A DNA stretch of 15,379 nucleotides from Hermodarchaeum sp048885185 (GCA_048885185.1 JBHLQC010000026.1:1-15379); one strand, 5' to 3'; shown: positions 8,413 to 15,096, counted from the stretch's first letter. The notes: a model not told the origin generated them from the letters alone. A program made the numbers and translations.

Positions 8413-10008
8413 CTAAGAGGATTCTTTTTCTTTCTTCTTCTCTTCCTTCTTCTTTTTCTTCTCTTCTTCTTTGCGCTTCTTTTCCTCTTCTTTACGCTTC
8501 TGTTCCTCTTCCTTCTTCTTCTGTTTCTCCTCTTCCTTCAGGCGCTTCTCTTCTTCTTTACGCTTCTGTTCCTCTTCCTTCTTCTTCTGTTTCTCCTCTT
8601 CTTTGCGTTTCTTTTCTTCCTCTTTTTGCGCCTTTTCTTCGTCTTTTTTCTTCTGTTTCTCTTCGGCTTTTAAGCGCTTTTCCTCTTCTTTGAGCCGCTT
8701 CTGTTCCTCTTTTCTCGCTTTCTCTTCTTCTTTTTTAATTCGCTTGGCTTCTTCTTCATCAACGGGCGCCGATTCGAGAACCTCAGGAGTTTCAACTTCT
8801 GCTGGTTCAGGAGGAGGCACCATTTCCCCTTCCATTTCAGGGAGTTCTTCCTCGGCTTCCTCTTCTTCTTTCCGCTTCTTGCGTTCCTTCATCTTCTCAC
8901 GCATACGCATGTACGTTTCACTGAGAAGCTCAAGATGCCGTTTAGCAATATCCGGATGAATATCCTTTGCCTCGAGTCGCTCTTGAATTCTTAAGACCAA
9001 GAACTCTGGGAAGAAAGATTCGAAGTGCACATCTGCCATTAATACAATCAGCGGATCATCTTTGGCTGCTACCTCGATAGCATTCTCTCCAAATTTAGTA
9101 GCCACTTGTGCCTGTTCTAATCGCCGAAGCACGTTATCAAGGGAGGCTTCTTTTTCAACGACACCTGCTAACTCAGATTTATGCGTAATCTTCCGACGCA
9201 ACGTCTTTGTCACATCATAAATATCTGGGTCAAGAAGCAGCTGCCCCATCATGATGGTGTCTTCTTCCGTCCACTGGTACCCTTCAAAGAAACTCTTTAC
9301 TCGGGTTTCGAACTCGCGGAATTGATCCTTATTCAATCCACCACCCTTGGCTAGTTTGATCACTTGCTCTGGTGGAAAACGCGCGCCTAACAGGTCATTT
9401 ACTAAGAAGACACAGTTGTCTGAGACTGCATTAATCCAGTCTTCTTCTACTAACCCGCTCCGTAGTAGCGGTAATGTCACTAGACCCAAGTCTGGATAAT
9501 GTTTCCCAGTTTGTAGCTCTAGCCATTCTCGCAACTCTTCTGCCGGGATGCCTCCCCGGGCTAGCTTGTGCATCAATAACCGCGTCTCATGATCCACGAA
9601 TACCTTGGCGAGTCGCTGCTCTACAGACAGCTCTACCATCCGCTTCAGTTTCTCAAACACTTCACCCAGATATTCTACAAACTCTGGTTCACCAATGTTT
9701 TCGACAATCTCACTTGACGCTAGCGTCAGACCCTCTTCATAACTTCGGGGCTCTTCATCGAGTTCCATAAACAACATAATACAAAACTGGTCCCGACCCC
9801 GTAAAATCCCCGTATAAAACGAGGCCACCGCCAGATTCGTCCCCTCAAGAGTCATCGTCAAAAAACCCGCTTCCGGTTTACCCATCGCATGCGCCGTAAA
9901 CACACGCAACATATCATCTTCGGACACACCGAGATTACGGGGATACACACCCACAATGCGGAGACCTACTTTATCGTCCCATCTACATACGCTTAATCCG
10001 TGTGGCAT
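8413..10008 (-). CDS. Longin-like / winged-helix protein with long charged Lys-Glu helical tail
   Basis: A 531-residue protein I do not recognise as a named family. Residues 1-122 show a beta-beta-alpha-beta-beta-alpha-alpha pattern (GLSVCRWDDKVGLRIVGVYP, a helix, GFLTMTLEG, FCIMLFMELDEE, YEEG...), like longin/roadblock folds; it aligns with the start of the TFB-like protein at 11345-12364. Residues 135-195 look like a winged helix (TRLLMHKLARGGIPAEELREW then LPLLRSGLVEEDWI). Residues 200-365 are helical and unassigned. Residues 368-531 are nearly all Lys, Glu and Arg with a Pro/Glu/Val break at 395-417; the last 115 lack hydrophobic heptads and should form a single alpha helix rather than a coiled coil. 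ATG 10008 is backed by GGGAGG ten bases upstream. Cytoplasmic; possibly a regulator or DNA/RNA-associated scaffold, which is inference from domain types. Confidence 0.85.
   Translation of the reverse strand: MPHGLSVCRWDDKVGLRIVGVYPRNLGVSEDDMLRVFTAHAMGKPEAGFLTMTLEGTNLAVASFYTGILRGRDQFCIMLFMELDEEPRSYEEGLTLASSEIVENIGEPEFVEYLGEVFEKLKRMVELSVEQRLAKVFVDHETRLLMHKLARGGIPAEELREWLELQTGKHYPDLGLVTLPLLRSGLVEEDWINAVSDNCVFLVNDLLGARFPPEQVIKLAKGGGLNKDQFREFETRVKSFFEGYQWTEEDTIMMGQLLLDPDIYDVTKTLRRKITHKSELAGVVEKEASLDNVLRRLEQAQVATKFGENAIEVAAKDDPLIVLMADVHFESFFPEFLVLRIQERLEAKDIHPDIAKRHLELLSETYMRMREKMKERKKRKEEEEAEEELPEMEGEMVPPPEPAEVETPEVLESAPVDEEEAKRIKKEEEKARKEEQKRLKEEEKRLKAEEKQKKKDEEKAQKEEEKKRKEEEKQKKKEEEQKRKEEEKRLKEEEKQKKKEEEQKRKEEEKKRKEEEKKKKKEEKKKEKESS
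8422..8752. repeat. Long pyrimidine-rich (plus) / purine-rich (minus) tract
   Basis: The plus strand here is almost all C and T, broken only by short GCG, ACG and G interruptions; it encodes the Lys/Glu tail of the minus-strand gene. Such long homopurine-homopyrimidine tracts can form triplex DNA and are prone to slippage. Confidence 0.8.
8486..8601. repeat. Direct repeat, about 50 bp, 66 bp period, inside the charged-tail coding region
   Basis: About 50 bases at 8486-8535 recur without mismatch at 8552-8601. The 66 bp offset equals 22 codons, so the reading frame is kept and the protein shows the matching repeat KQKKKEEEQKRKEEEK, seen twice. Near-identity at the DNA level indicates a recent in-frame duplication or slippage event. 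Confidence 0.8.
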
Positions 10009-10046
10009 TTTTGCTTAGCCTCCCGTTTATTCAAATGTTTTCTGTA

Positions 10047-10063
10047 GCTTTATTACTTAAAGT
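10047..10063 (-). promoter_or_regulatory. Candidate TATA region of the longin/winged-helix gene
   Basis: On the minus strand this reads CACTTTAAGTAATAAAG, an AT-rich TATA-like run. It lies about 50 bp upstream of the ATG at 10008, placing a start of transcription near 10030, just ahead of the GGGAGG ribosome-binding motif at 10019-10024. Support is position and composition only. Confidence 0.3.
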
Positions 10064-10218
10064 GACCTATTGGCACTCCTTTTTGACTATTCAGATTCCC
10101 GTATTTAACTTGTTTGCCGACTCCTTCCAAAGGAAGGTTTCATGTATTGCTTTTCGCAATGTTTTTGCAAAGAATCAAACCTTTGGTATGAAAAAGTAGT
10201 GCATCATAGATTAAAATT

Positions 10219-10234
10219 GTATCAACTTTGATAC
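10219..10234. promoter_or_regulatory. Perfect palindrome GTATCAA-CT-TTGATAC
   Basis: Seven-base arms with a two-base centre, a typical shape for a dimeric regulator's operator. It lies in the gene-free stretch about 210 bp upstream of the longin/winged-helix start and about 220 bp beyond the GTPase stop. The half-site GTATCAA also occurs beside the palindrome at 12497-12510. A function is not shown. Confidence 0.4.
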
Positions 10235-10453
10235 CAGGAACCAAGTGAAACTGAAACCCAGTTGTTGCATTAAATTCATTTCACAATTAAGGGCCTGATG
10301 TCATCTGATTACAGTGAGAAGAGTAGGAAGATGATATCGACCAGATTATCTGCTACAAAGGTCATTAGGATTGTAATTCGTTTTTAATTCCCATTGAAAT
10401 CAATCAACTGACTCATTTTGGTGGATCAGTTTTGTGAATTTTAGAATTATGTT

Positions 10454-11323
10454 TCAGTCTGTTGTTGCTTCAGCAACAGCACCCAGTATAATTTTGTAAA
10501 GAGTTTCACGATAGCGTGGGTCAATGGCTACTAGCCCATAGGATTGAACCCCTAGAATTCGTTGTACTAGTTTTGGCGCCAATGCGCCTGGAAGGTCCTG
10601 TTTGTTGGCAATAGACCAAACAATGGAAGAGGGTGCATTCTTCCGTACAATTTCTAAAATATCTCGAGTTTCAAGGACGTTCTTTAGTGTCGAATCTGTG
10701 ACTAATAGTACCGCATCCGCATTTCGAAGATAATAGTTCCAAAGTGACCGGAAGCGGTCTTGACCGGCAAAATCCCAGACGGCTAATTCGTAGGGACCAA
10801 ATCGGACGCCTTGGAGGGTTTCGATATCGACGGCTATGGTGGGGTAGTATTCGCCGGGGATGCTGTCAGCGGTGAGGAGTTTGAGCATGGTGGATTTACC
10901 GACGCCGCCTTGTCCAAGAAGGCAGATTTTGAGCATGGTGACGATGACGCTGTCAAGTTCTTTGGCGAATTCTTGAAAGGCTTGGCCAAGGGGCACGGGG
11001 TTTTGGATGTATGAGTCGATTTCGTGGCTGTATTTGGTGATGAGAAGTTCACGGGTTTTTTTGAGGTATTCGCGGATAGTTTCATCTTCGTCGCTGGTAT
11101 CCACTGCGAAGACAAGGAGAAGGTGAGTGCCCAAGTCGGTATAGAGGAATTTATTGTTTTTAACGTGGATGGGGAGGTCGACGGTGGGACCAAGGTCTTT
11201 TTCGAAGTGTTTGTAGGTGGCAATGAATTCTTGGCGGATTTCGGTGGTAATATCAACTGACCAGTATTGGCGGTGGAAGGCGATGCGTCCGTCACGGTTC
11301 ATGATGAAGACATTGTGAATCAT
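10454..11323 (-). CDS. Longin-domain / Arf-like small GTPase fusion
   Basis: 289 residues in two parts. Residues 1-125 look like a longin/SRX-type domain: strand MIHNVFIMNRDGRIAFHRQY, helix, strands around IHVKNNKFLYTD and HLLLVFAVD, then helices. Residues 130-289 are an Arf/SRbeta-like G domain: G1 GQGGVGKST at 137-145, G2 Thr at 162, G3 WDFAGQ at 183-188 (WDxxGQ as in Arf), G4 NKQD at 240-243; G5 is degenerate (VAIDP near 265). No C-terminal Cys for prenylation is present, and the Arf N-terminal helix is replaced by the longin part. It should bind and hydrolyse GTP in the cytoplasm, with the longin domain as built-in partner or regulator (inference). ATG 11323 has AAGGAG ten bases upstream. 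The gene follows the TFB-like gene by 21 bp, so they probably form an operon. Codon use changes sharply near 10800. Confidence 0.9.
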   Translation of the reverse strand: MIHNVFIMNRDGRIAFHRQYWSVDITTEIRQEFIATYKHFEKDLGPTVDLPIHVKNNKFLYTDLGTHLLLVFAVDTSDEDETIREYLKKTRELLITKYSHEIDSYIQNPVPLGQAFQEFAKELDSVIVTMLKICLLGQGGVGKSTMLKLLTADSIPGEYYPTIAVDIETLQGVRFGPYELAVWDFAGQDRFRSLWNYYLRNADAVLLVTDSTLKNVLETRDILEIVRKNAPSSIVWSIANKQDLPGALAPKLVQRILGVQSYGLVAIDPRYRETLYKIILGAVAEATTD

Positions 11324-11344
11324 ATGTTGTGTTCTCCTTGTTGT

Positions 11345-12364
11345 TTATTCAGCGCGAGTAACCGCTTTATCTTGGGTGGTTGTACGTCGTCGCCGTGGTT
11401 TTTGTATGGGGAGTTTCTTTATATCAGAGCCGAGAAGGTTTCGAAGTTCCCGGTAGTTCCGTCGTAGGGAAGTACGAGAACATCCGACGAGTTCGATTAT
11501 ATCATTTTCGGGTAGAGAGTCGCCAGTCTGTTTTGCAGCATAATAGGCGATAGAAGCAGCAACAATAGGGCGAGGATGCCCTTGGAAAAGCCCTTCTTTC
11601 CCGACGTGTTCTACGATATTATGGGAGAGATCTTCGGTTTTTTCAGACAGGCTAAGAACAGCAAAAATTCGATCAAGAATTGTATGAATGGGTTCGCTCC
11701 AGGTACCTGGTTTATGATGTTTTGCGTCTTGACGTTGTTGGTCGTGGTCTTCAAGGATACGCTGGATACCTGCGCGCACCAGTTGACGGGCGTTGGCCAA
11801 TTGGATTTGTCGTTGGCGACGAATATATCGCGGACATTGGGGATACCCTGGCATTTCATAGATGGTGAGATAGCATTGTTTTTTGACAACACGACAGAAG
11901 GAAGTAATCTCATCGTCTCTTATGGGACGTTCATACATGTAAGGACAAAGAGAGCGGTCACGTGAACCCCCACGACGTTCAATTTTTCGATAACTGTCAG
12001 AGAGGATTTGACGATACCTGCGTTGCTTTTTTACTGGATCGCCTTTCGATTTTAGGAGGCGTTGAAGTGTAGAGGTGAGGATTTCCTCGTAAACGGATCC
12101 TTCTTCCTCGGCTGTGAGGAGTGCAGTAATGCAAATATCATCTTCAACGCCATCACGCAGACTTCGCGTGCAAGCTACTGCTGCGCGCTCTGTTACATCT
12201 TTTGAAGGAAAGACTTTGAAAATATGCTCTGTTTCTTCGGGAGCACAGTTGAAAAACATCATCGAAAGCTGTTCGGTATCGATTTCCATGGATGCTGGAT
12301 AATTTGCTAGTATCTTGAGTCCTTCTTTGGTGTCCCAATGACTGAGCACTAGCCCACGAGGGAT
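11345..12364 (-). CDS. TFB (TFIIB)-cyclin-like protein with longin-like N-terminus and Cys4 motif
   Basis: Three parts (numbered from the GTG at 12349). Residues 1-100 match in order the longin-like N-terminus of the 8413-10008 protein (HWDTKEGLKILANYP, ICITALL, YEE). Residues 135-172 carry four cysteines (LCPYM, FC, QC, QCPRY), spaced 16, 6 and 12 apart, a possible Zn or Fe-S site. Residues 218-307 closely resemble one cyclin repeat of archaeal TFB, with GHPRPIVAASIAYYAAKQTG and the helix-turn-helix ELVGCSRTSLRRNYRELRNLL. The tail is basic (PRRRRTTT). The TFB zinc ribbon, B-finger and second cyclin repeat are missing, so it is not a general TFB; a gene-specific DNA-binding regulator is a reasonable inference. 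I place the start at an ATC (12364), because homology begins there and the ribosome-binding motif fits it; the first standard start is GTG 12349. First gene of an operon with the GTPase. Confidence 0.82.
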   Translation of the reverse strand: MPRGLVLSHWDTKEGLKILANYPASMEIDTEQLSMMFFNCAPEETEHIFKVFPSKDVTERAAVACTRSLRDGVEDDICITALLTAEEEGSVYEEILTSTLQRLLKSKGDPVKKQRRYRQILSDSYRKIERRGGSRDRSLCPYMYERPIRDDEITSFCRVVKKQCYLTIYEMPGYPQCPRYIRRQRQIQLANARQLVRAGIQRILEDHDQQRQDAKHHKPGTWSEPIHTILDRIFAVLSLSEKTEDLSHNIVEHVGKEGLFQGHPRPIVAASIAYYAAKQTGDSLPENDIIELVGCSRTSLRRNYRELRNLLGSDIKKLPIQKPRRRRTTTQDKAVTRAE

Positions 12365-12379
12365 ACTAACACACCTTCC
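12362..12379 (-). promoter_or_regulatory. Ribosome-binding site that points to a non-standard ATC start
   Basis: On the minus strand, GGAAGGTG (12379-12372) is followed by seven bases and then ATC (12364-12362). The spacing suits an initiation codon at ATC, whereas the first ordinary start, GTG 12349, is 22 bases from the motif. The peptide from ATC, IPRGLVLSHWD, aligns with MPHGLSVCRWD at the start of the relative at 10008. One base change (ATC from ATG), a rare non-ATG start, or an assembly error would each explain it. Confidence 0.55.
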
Positions 12380-12496
12380 AGCAAAGGAACTTGAGTCGAC
12401 CGTAAGGAGTCTGTCGCCTTGGCTTCAATCAAGGTTTGGTAGGGGCGCAGAAAAAGGTTTTTACACATCTAGAGTAAGTGACGCGTTCGTTCCGAT

Positions 12497-12510
12497 ATAC
12501 TGAACAGTAT
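12497..12510. promoter_or_regulatory. Palindrome ATACTG-AA-CAGTAT in the gap before the TFB-like gene
   Basis: Six-base perfect arms, placed 10 bp beyond the stop of the serine hydrolase gene and about 135 bp upstream of the TFB-like start. No T-run follows on the minus strand, so an operator is somewhat likelier than a terminator. The 12365-12520 gap otherwise shows only AT-rich runs. Confidence 0.3.
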
Positions 12511-12520
12511 CAATTGTGTT

Positions 12521-13684
12521 CTAAGACCGTTTTCTTTGCATATATGCGGTTCCAACAACAAGAGGGATGACGATTATCAGGAGAACGAGCACGAACGGCA
12601 AAACCTGCTCTTGAACGGGTTGCTGTAAGCTTGTAGTGTCCCCGATTATGGCGGGATAAAGAAATTCCTCAAAGAGTGAATAGAAGTCTGGCATGCTATA
12701 GGTGGTTGCTCCAGCAAAGACGAGCACAAGGTCTTGTTCTGGAAGAACAAAAACCCGCTTTCCACCTGCTCCACGCATGGAATATCCCGAGATTTCTGGA
12801 TCAACCCACCACTGGTACCCATAACCATCAGTAGTGAAATCGAAGTATGAGTGGGTGCAGGCAGCCACCCATTCTGTGGGTACGATTTGAAACGGTCCCC
12901 AAGTGCCATTATTCAAGAACAGGTAGCCAAATTTTGCTAAATCTCGTAATCTTAATTCAAGCCCTCCAAATCCCGTTGTTATTCCTTGTGGATCTGATGG
13001 CCATTCATAGACAGAGATACCCATCGGTCCTAAAACCCGAGCTTGGGCATACGTTGCCATAGACACTCCTGTGGTTTGGGAAATGATTGCCGAGATGAGG
13101 TGGGAACAACCCGCGTCATAGTTCCATACTGCTCCTGGCTCATTGACCATAGGTAAATCGAGGACATACTGAATCCAGTCTGGCGATAATCCCATTGTTT
13201 GTGCACTAGACTCAAATCCCGAGGACATCGTGAGCAAATGCCATATGGTCATAGCATCTTTCTGTGGACTCGGGTTTGCAACAGTCCGGTCTGTAAAAAA
13301 GTCCAAAACTGAATCATTGACACTTGTGACATAACCATCTGCTATCGCAGCACCGAGGACTGTTGCGGAAACGCTTTTGGTAATTGATGCTACTGTCCCA
13401 AGAGTGTCTGGCCCCAAGCCGGGCCAGTAAGCCTCATACAACAGGTATCCATTACGAATTAGCAAAAAACCTGTTAGTCCATCTATTGGGTGCATGTGGT
13501 GCCAAAATTCGTCTAGTCGGGTTGAATTCATTCCTTGAGATTCAGGTGGTTGTATTCGCCATCCAGTGGTGGGCCAGTAATCACGATCTTGAATGGGTGT
13601 AAAGTGGGCGCTAGTTACAGGTGTGATTACTGAGGTTAAGACTAGGGGGATTAGAATGAGAATCCAATTCTTCTGGATTGACAT
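12521..13684 (-). CDS. Exported, membrane-anchored serine hydrolase (class C beta-lactamase/CubicO fold), copy A
   Basis: 387 residues from ATG 13684, which has GGGTG nine bases upstream (a GTG at 13696 would add four). Numbering from 13696: signal peptide 5-30 (KNWILILIPLVL, Ala at the likely cleavage site VTSA), catalytic domain about 40-355, a C-terminal transmembrane helix 365-384 and the basic tail QRKRS. The nucleophile motif SITK (S104, K107) and the preceding TVA are as in beta-lactamase-related hydrolases and DD-peptidases. The second motif, normally YxN, is YDAG at 193, so the Asn is replaced; the third (KTG/HxG) position is GAGG at 309-312. The enzyme should act outside the cell on an unknown ester or amide, perhaps peptides; beta-lactam hydrolysis should not be assumed. 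Tandem with two paralogues. Confidence 0.9.
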   Translation of the reverse strand: MSIQKNWILILIPLVLTSVITPVTSAHFTPIQDRDYWPTTGWRIQPPESQGMNSTRLDEFWHHMHPIDGLTGFLLIRNGYLLYEAYWPGLGPDTLGTVASITKSVSATVLGAAIADGYVTSVNDSVLDFFTDRTVANPSPQKDAMTIWHLLTMSSGFESSAQTMGLSPDWIQYVLDLPMVNEPGAVWNYDAGCSHLISAIISQTTGVSMATYAQARVLGPMGISVYEWPSDPQGITTGFGGLELRLRDLAKFGYLFLNNGTWGPFQIVPTEWVAACTHSYFDFTTDGYGYQWWVDPEISGYSMRGAGGKRVFVLPEQDLVLVFAGATTYSMPDFYSLFEEFLYPAIIGDTTSLQQPVQEQVLPFVLVLLIIVIPLVVGTAYMQRKRS

Positions 13685-13727
13685 GTATAGTAGCACCCAT
13701 TAGGTGAATCAGAAAAAGTTTATCATA

Positions 13728-13763
13728 TATTTCTATGAACGGGAACCGGCAGGTACGGTTTTC
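13728..13763 (-). promoter_or_regulatory. Conserved upstream element of serine hydrolase copy A
   Basis: 36 bases that match 34 of 36 with 15061-15096 upstream of copy B, at nearly the same distance (51 and 52 bp from the 5' edge of the GC-rich part to the two ATG codons), while the flanks differ. On the minus strand it has a GC-rich part (CCTGCCGGTTCCCG) followed by the TATA-like TTCATAGAAATATA. The GC-rich part contains the inverted repeat AACCG-7-CGGTT (13744-13760). This fits a promoter with an operator or BRE-type element just upstream of TATA. Confidence 0.6.
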
Positions 13764-13849
13764 GACTTGTGTTAGAGAATTTCTTAACAGTTTAGTAACC
13801 AGTAAATTCTGTTTTCAGCATTCTATAAGAAGCAAGAATAAACTGGTAT

Positions 13850-15016
13850 TTAATGCCGTTTTCTTTGTTGATACATGTTGCCGACAATAACTGGGATCAC
13901 AGCGAGTAGAAGTACTACTATGAAAGGTAAGATTTGTTGCCCAACTGATGGTGTGTAATTAACAGTGCCACCAATGATTGCTGGAAAGAGATATTCCTCA
14001 AAGACCGAATAGAAATCTGAATAAGTGTATCTGATTGCACCAGCAATTACAAGGACAAGGTCCTGTTTTGGCAGTATGAATACTCGCAGACCACCAGCCC
14101 CACGCATAGAGTATCCCGAAATTATCGGATCAACCCACCATTGATAGCCATAACCATAGCCATTAGAAAAAAGAAAATGTGCTTTAGTACATTCGGTCAC
14201 CCATTCGGCAGGAAGTAGCTGAAAAGATCCCCAAGAACCATTATTCAAATACAAATAGCCGAATTTGGCTAAATCCCGTAGACTCAAGGCCAGGTTCCCA
14301 AATCCGATTGTATTTCCTTGTGGGTCTGCATCCCACTCAAAATAAGAAATTCCCATCGGGGTAAAGAGCTGATCTCGAGCCAAATCAGCCATAGAAATTC
14401 CCGTTGATTTACTAATTATTGCTGAGATGAGATGCGGACACCCTCCGTCATACTTCCAGACTTCCCCGGGTTCATGAATCATGGGTAAATCGAGGAGGTA
14501 TTGGACCCAGTCTGAGCTAAAACCCATTGTTGCGGCATTAGATTCAAATCCGGAGGACATAATGAGTAGATGCCGAATTGTCATAGCATCCTTGCGCGGA
14601 TCCGGGTTCGCAAAAGTTCGATCAGAAAAATAGTCCAAAACAGAGTTGTTAATACTTGTAATGTAACCACGAGCCATTGCAACCCCGAGAACACCCGCTG
14701 TAAAACTTTTGGCTATCGAGGCAAGTCTCCAGAGATAATCTGGTCCTACACCAGGATAATAGACTTCATACAACAGGTACCCGTTGCGAATAAGCACAAA
14801 TCCTCCTAAATCAGCTCCTTCATTCATTTGATCCCATAACTCGTCTAACTGGGTGGAACTCATTCCTTGAGATTCAGGTGATGCCATTCGCCAACCTGTT
14901 GTAGGCCAATAATCACGACTCTGCTCAGATAAAATGTCGGTACCTGTAAAAGGTGAGATTAAGGATACTAATATCAATGAAATCAAAGTGAGAACCCAAT
15001 TTTTCTGAATTGACAT
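13850..15016 (-). CDS. Exported, membrane-anchored serine hydrolase (class C beta-lactamase/CubicO fold), copy B
   Basis: Close paralogue of copy A along its whole length, 388 residues from ATG 15016 (an earlier in-frame start at 15043 is possible, but MSIQKNW matches the start of copy A). Numbering from 15043: signal peptide about 10-35, catalytic domain 45-360, C-terminal helix 370-389, tail QQRKRH. Nucleophile motif SIAK (S109, K112); the YxN position is YDGG at 198, so again without Asn; GAGG at 316-319. The conserved block GYGYQWWVDPIISGYSMRG is shared with copy A. The gap of 165 bp to copy A holds that gene's own promoter element, so the copies are probably transcribed separately. Substrate unknown; the same Asn loss in both copies suggests that it is a family trait rather than decay. 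Confidence 0.9.
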   Translation of the reverse strand: MSIQKNWVLTLISLILVSLISPFTGTDILSEQSRDYWPTTGWRMASPESQGMSSTQLDELWDQMNEGADLGGFVLIRNGYLLYEVYYPGVGPDYLWRLASIAKSFTAGVLGVAMARGYITSINNSVLDYFSDRTFANPDPRKDAMTIRHLLIMSSGFESNAATMGFSSDWVQYLLDLPMIHEPGEVWKYDGGCPHLISAIISKSTGISMADLARDQLFTPMGISYFEWDADPQGNTIGFGNLALSLRDLAKFGYLYLNNGSWGSFQLLPAEWVTECTKAHFLFSNGYGYGYQWWVDPIISGYSMRGAGGLRVFILPKQDLVLVIAGAIRYTYSDFYSVFEEYLFPAIIGGTVNYTPSVGQQILPFIVVLLLAVIPVIVGNMYQQRKRH

Positions 15017-15060
15017 CTTCAGTAACATCCACAAGGATATCACACAAAGAGTTCAACAGG

Positions 15061-15096
15061 TATTTTTATGAACGGGAACCGGCAGGTACGATTTTC
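15061..15096 (-). promoter_or_regulatory. Conserved upstream element of serine hydrolase copy B
   Basis: Counterpart of 13728-13763 with two differences. One is in the inverted repeat (AACCG-7-CGATT), breaking one arm; the other gives a TATA-like TTCATAAAAATA. It lies within the 164 bp gap between the start of copy B and the stop of copy C; the rest of the gap shows no gene. Confidence 0.6.

Larger units (their letters stand above)
10009..10453. other. Gene-free stretch of 445 bp upstream of the longin/winged-helix gene
   Basis: AT-rich region between two minus-strand genes. I find no convincing gene: a short plus-strand frame at 10298-10387 (29 residues) and a hydrophobic plus-strand frame at 10002-10199 lack support. 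It holds a candidate promoter near 10056, a 7-2-7 palindrome at 10219-10234, and two small inverted repeats: CCTTCC-AAA-GGAAGG at 10123-10137 and ATTGC-TTTTC-GCAAT at 10146-10160. No T-rich terminator follows the GTPase stop on the minus strand. Confidence 0.6.

Noticed and set aside
8471..8959. Plus-strand frame of 162 residues rich in Ser and Phe
   Set aside because: It is the exact complement of the Lys/Glu tail of the minus-strand gene; low-complexity Ser/Phe repeats with no start signal.
10002..10199. Hydrophobic plus-strand frame of 65 residues
   Set aside because: It begins with a GTG inside the start region of the opposite gene, has no ribosome-binding motif, and runs through that gene's promoter region.
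10298..10387. Short plus-strand frame of 29 residues (MSSDYSEKSRK...) preceded by AGGG
   Set aside because: Too short and without recognisable features; AGGG alone is weak evidence. Could be revisited if conserved.
10811..11295. Several open frames on both strands across the GTPase N-terminal half
   Set aside because: They are open because of the biased third codon positions of the GTPase gene, whose G1-G4 motifs and longin part show the true frame.
12448..12463. AAAAA-GG-TTTTT as a terminator hairpin
   Set aside because: An A/T-only five-base stem with a two-base loop is unstable; it is more likely just AT-rich promoter sequence.
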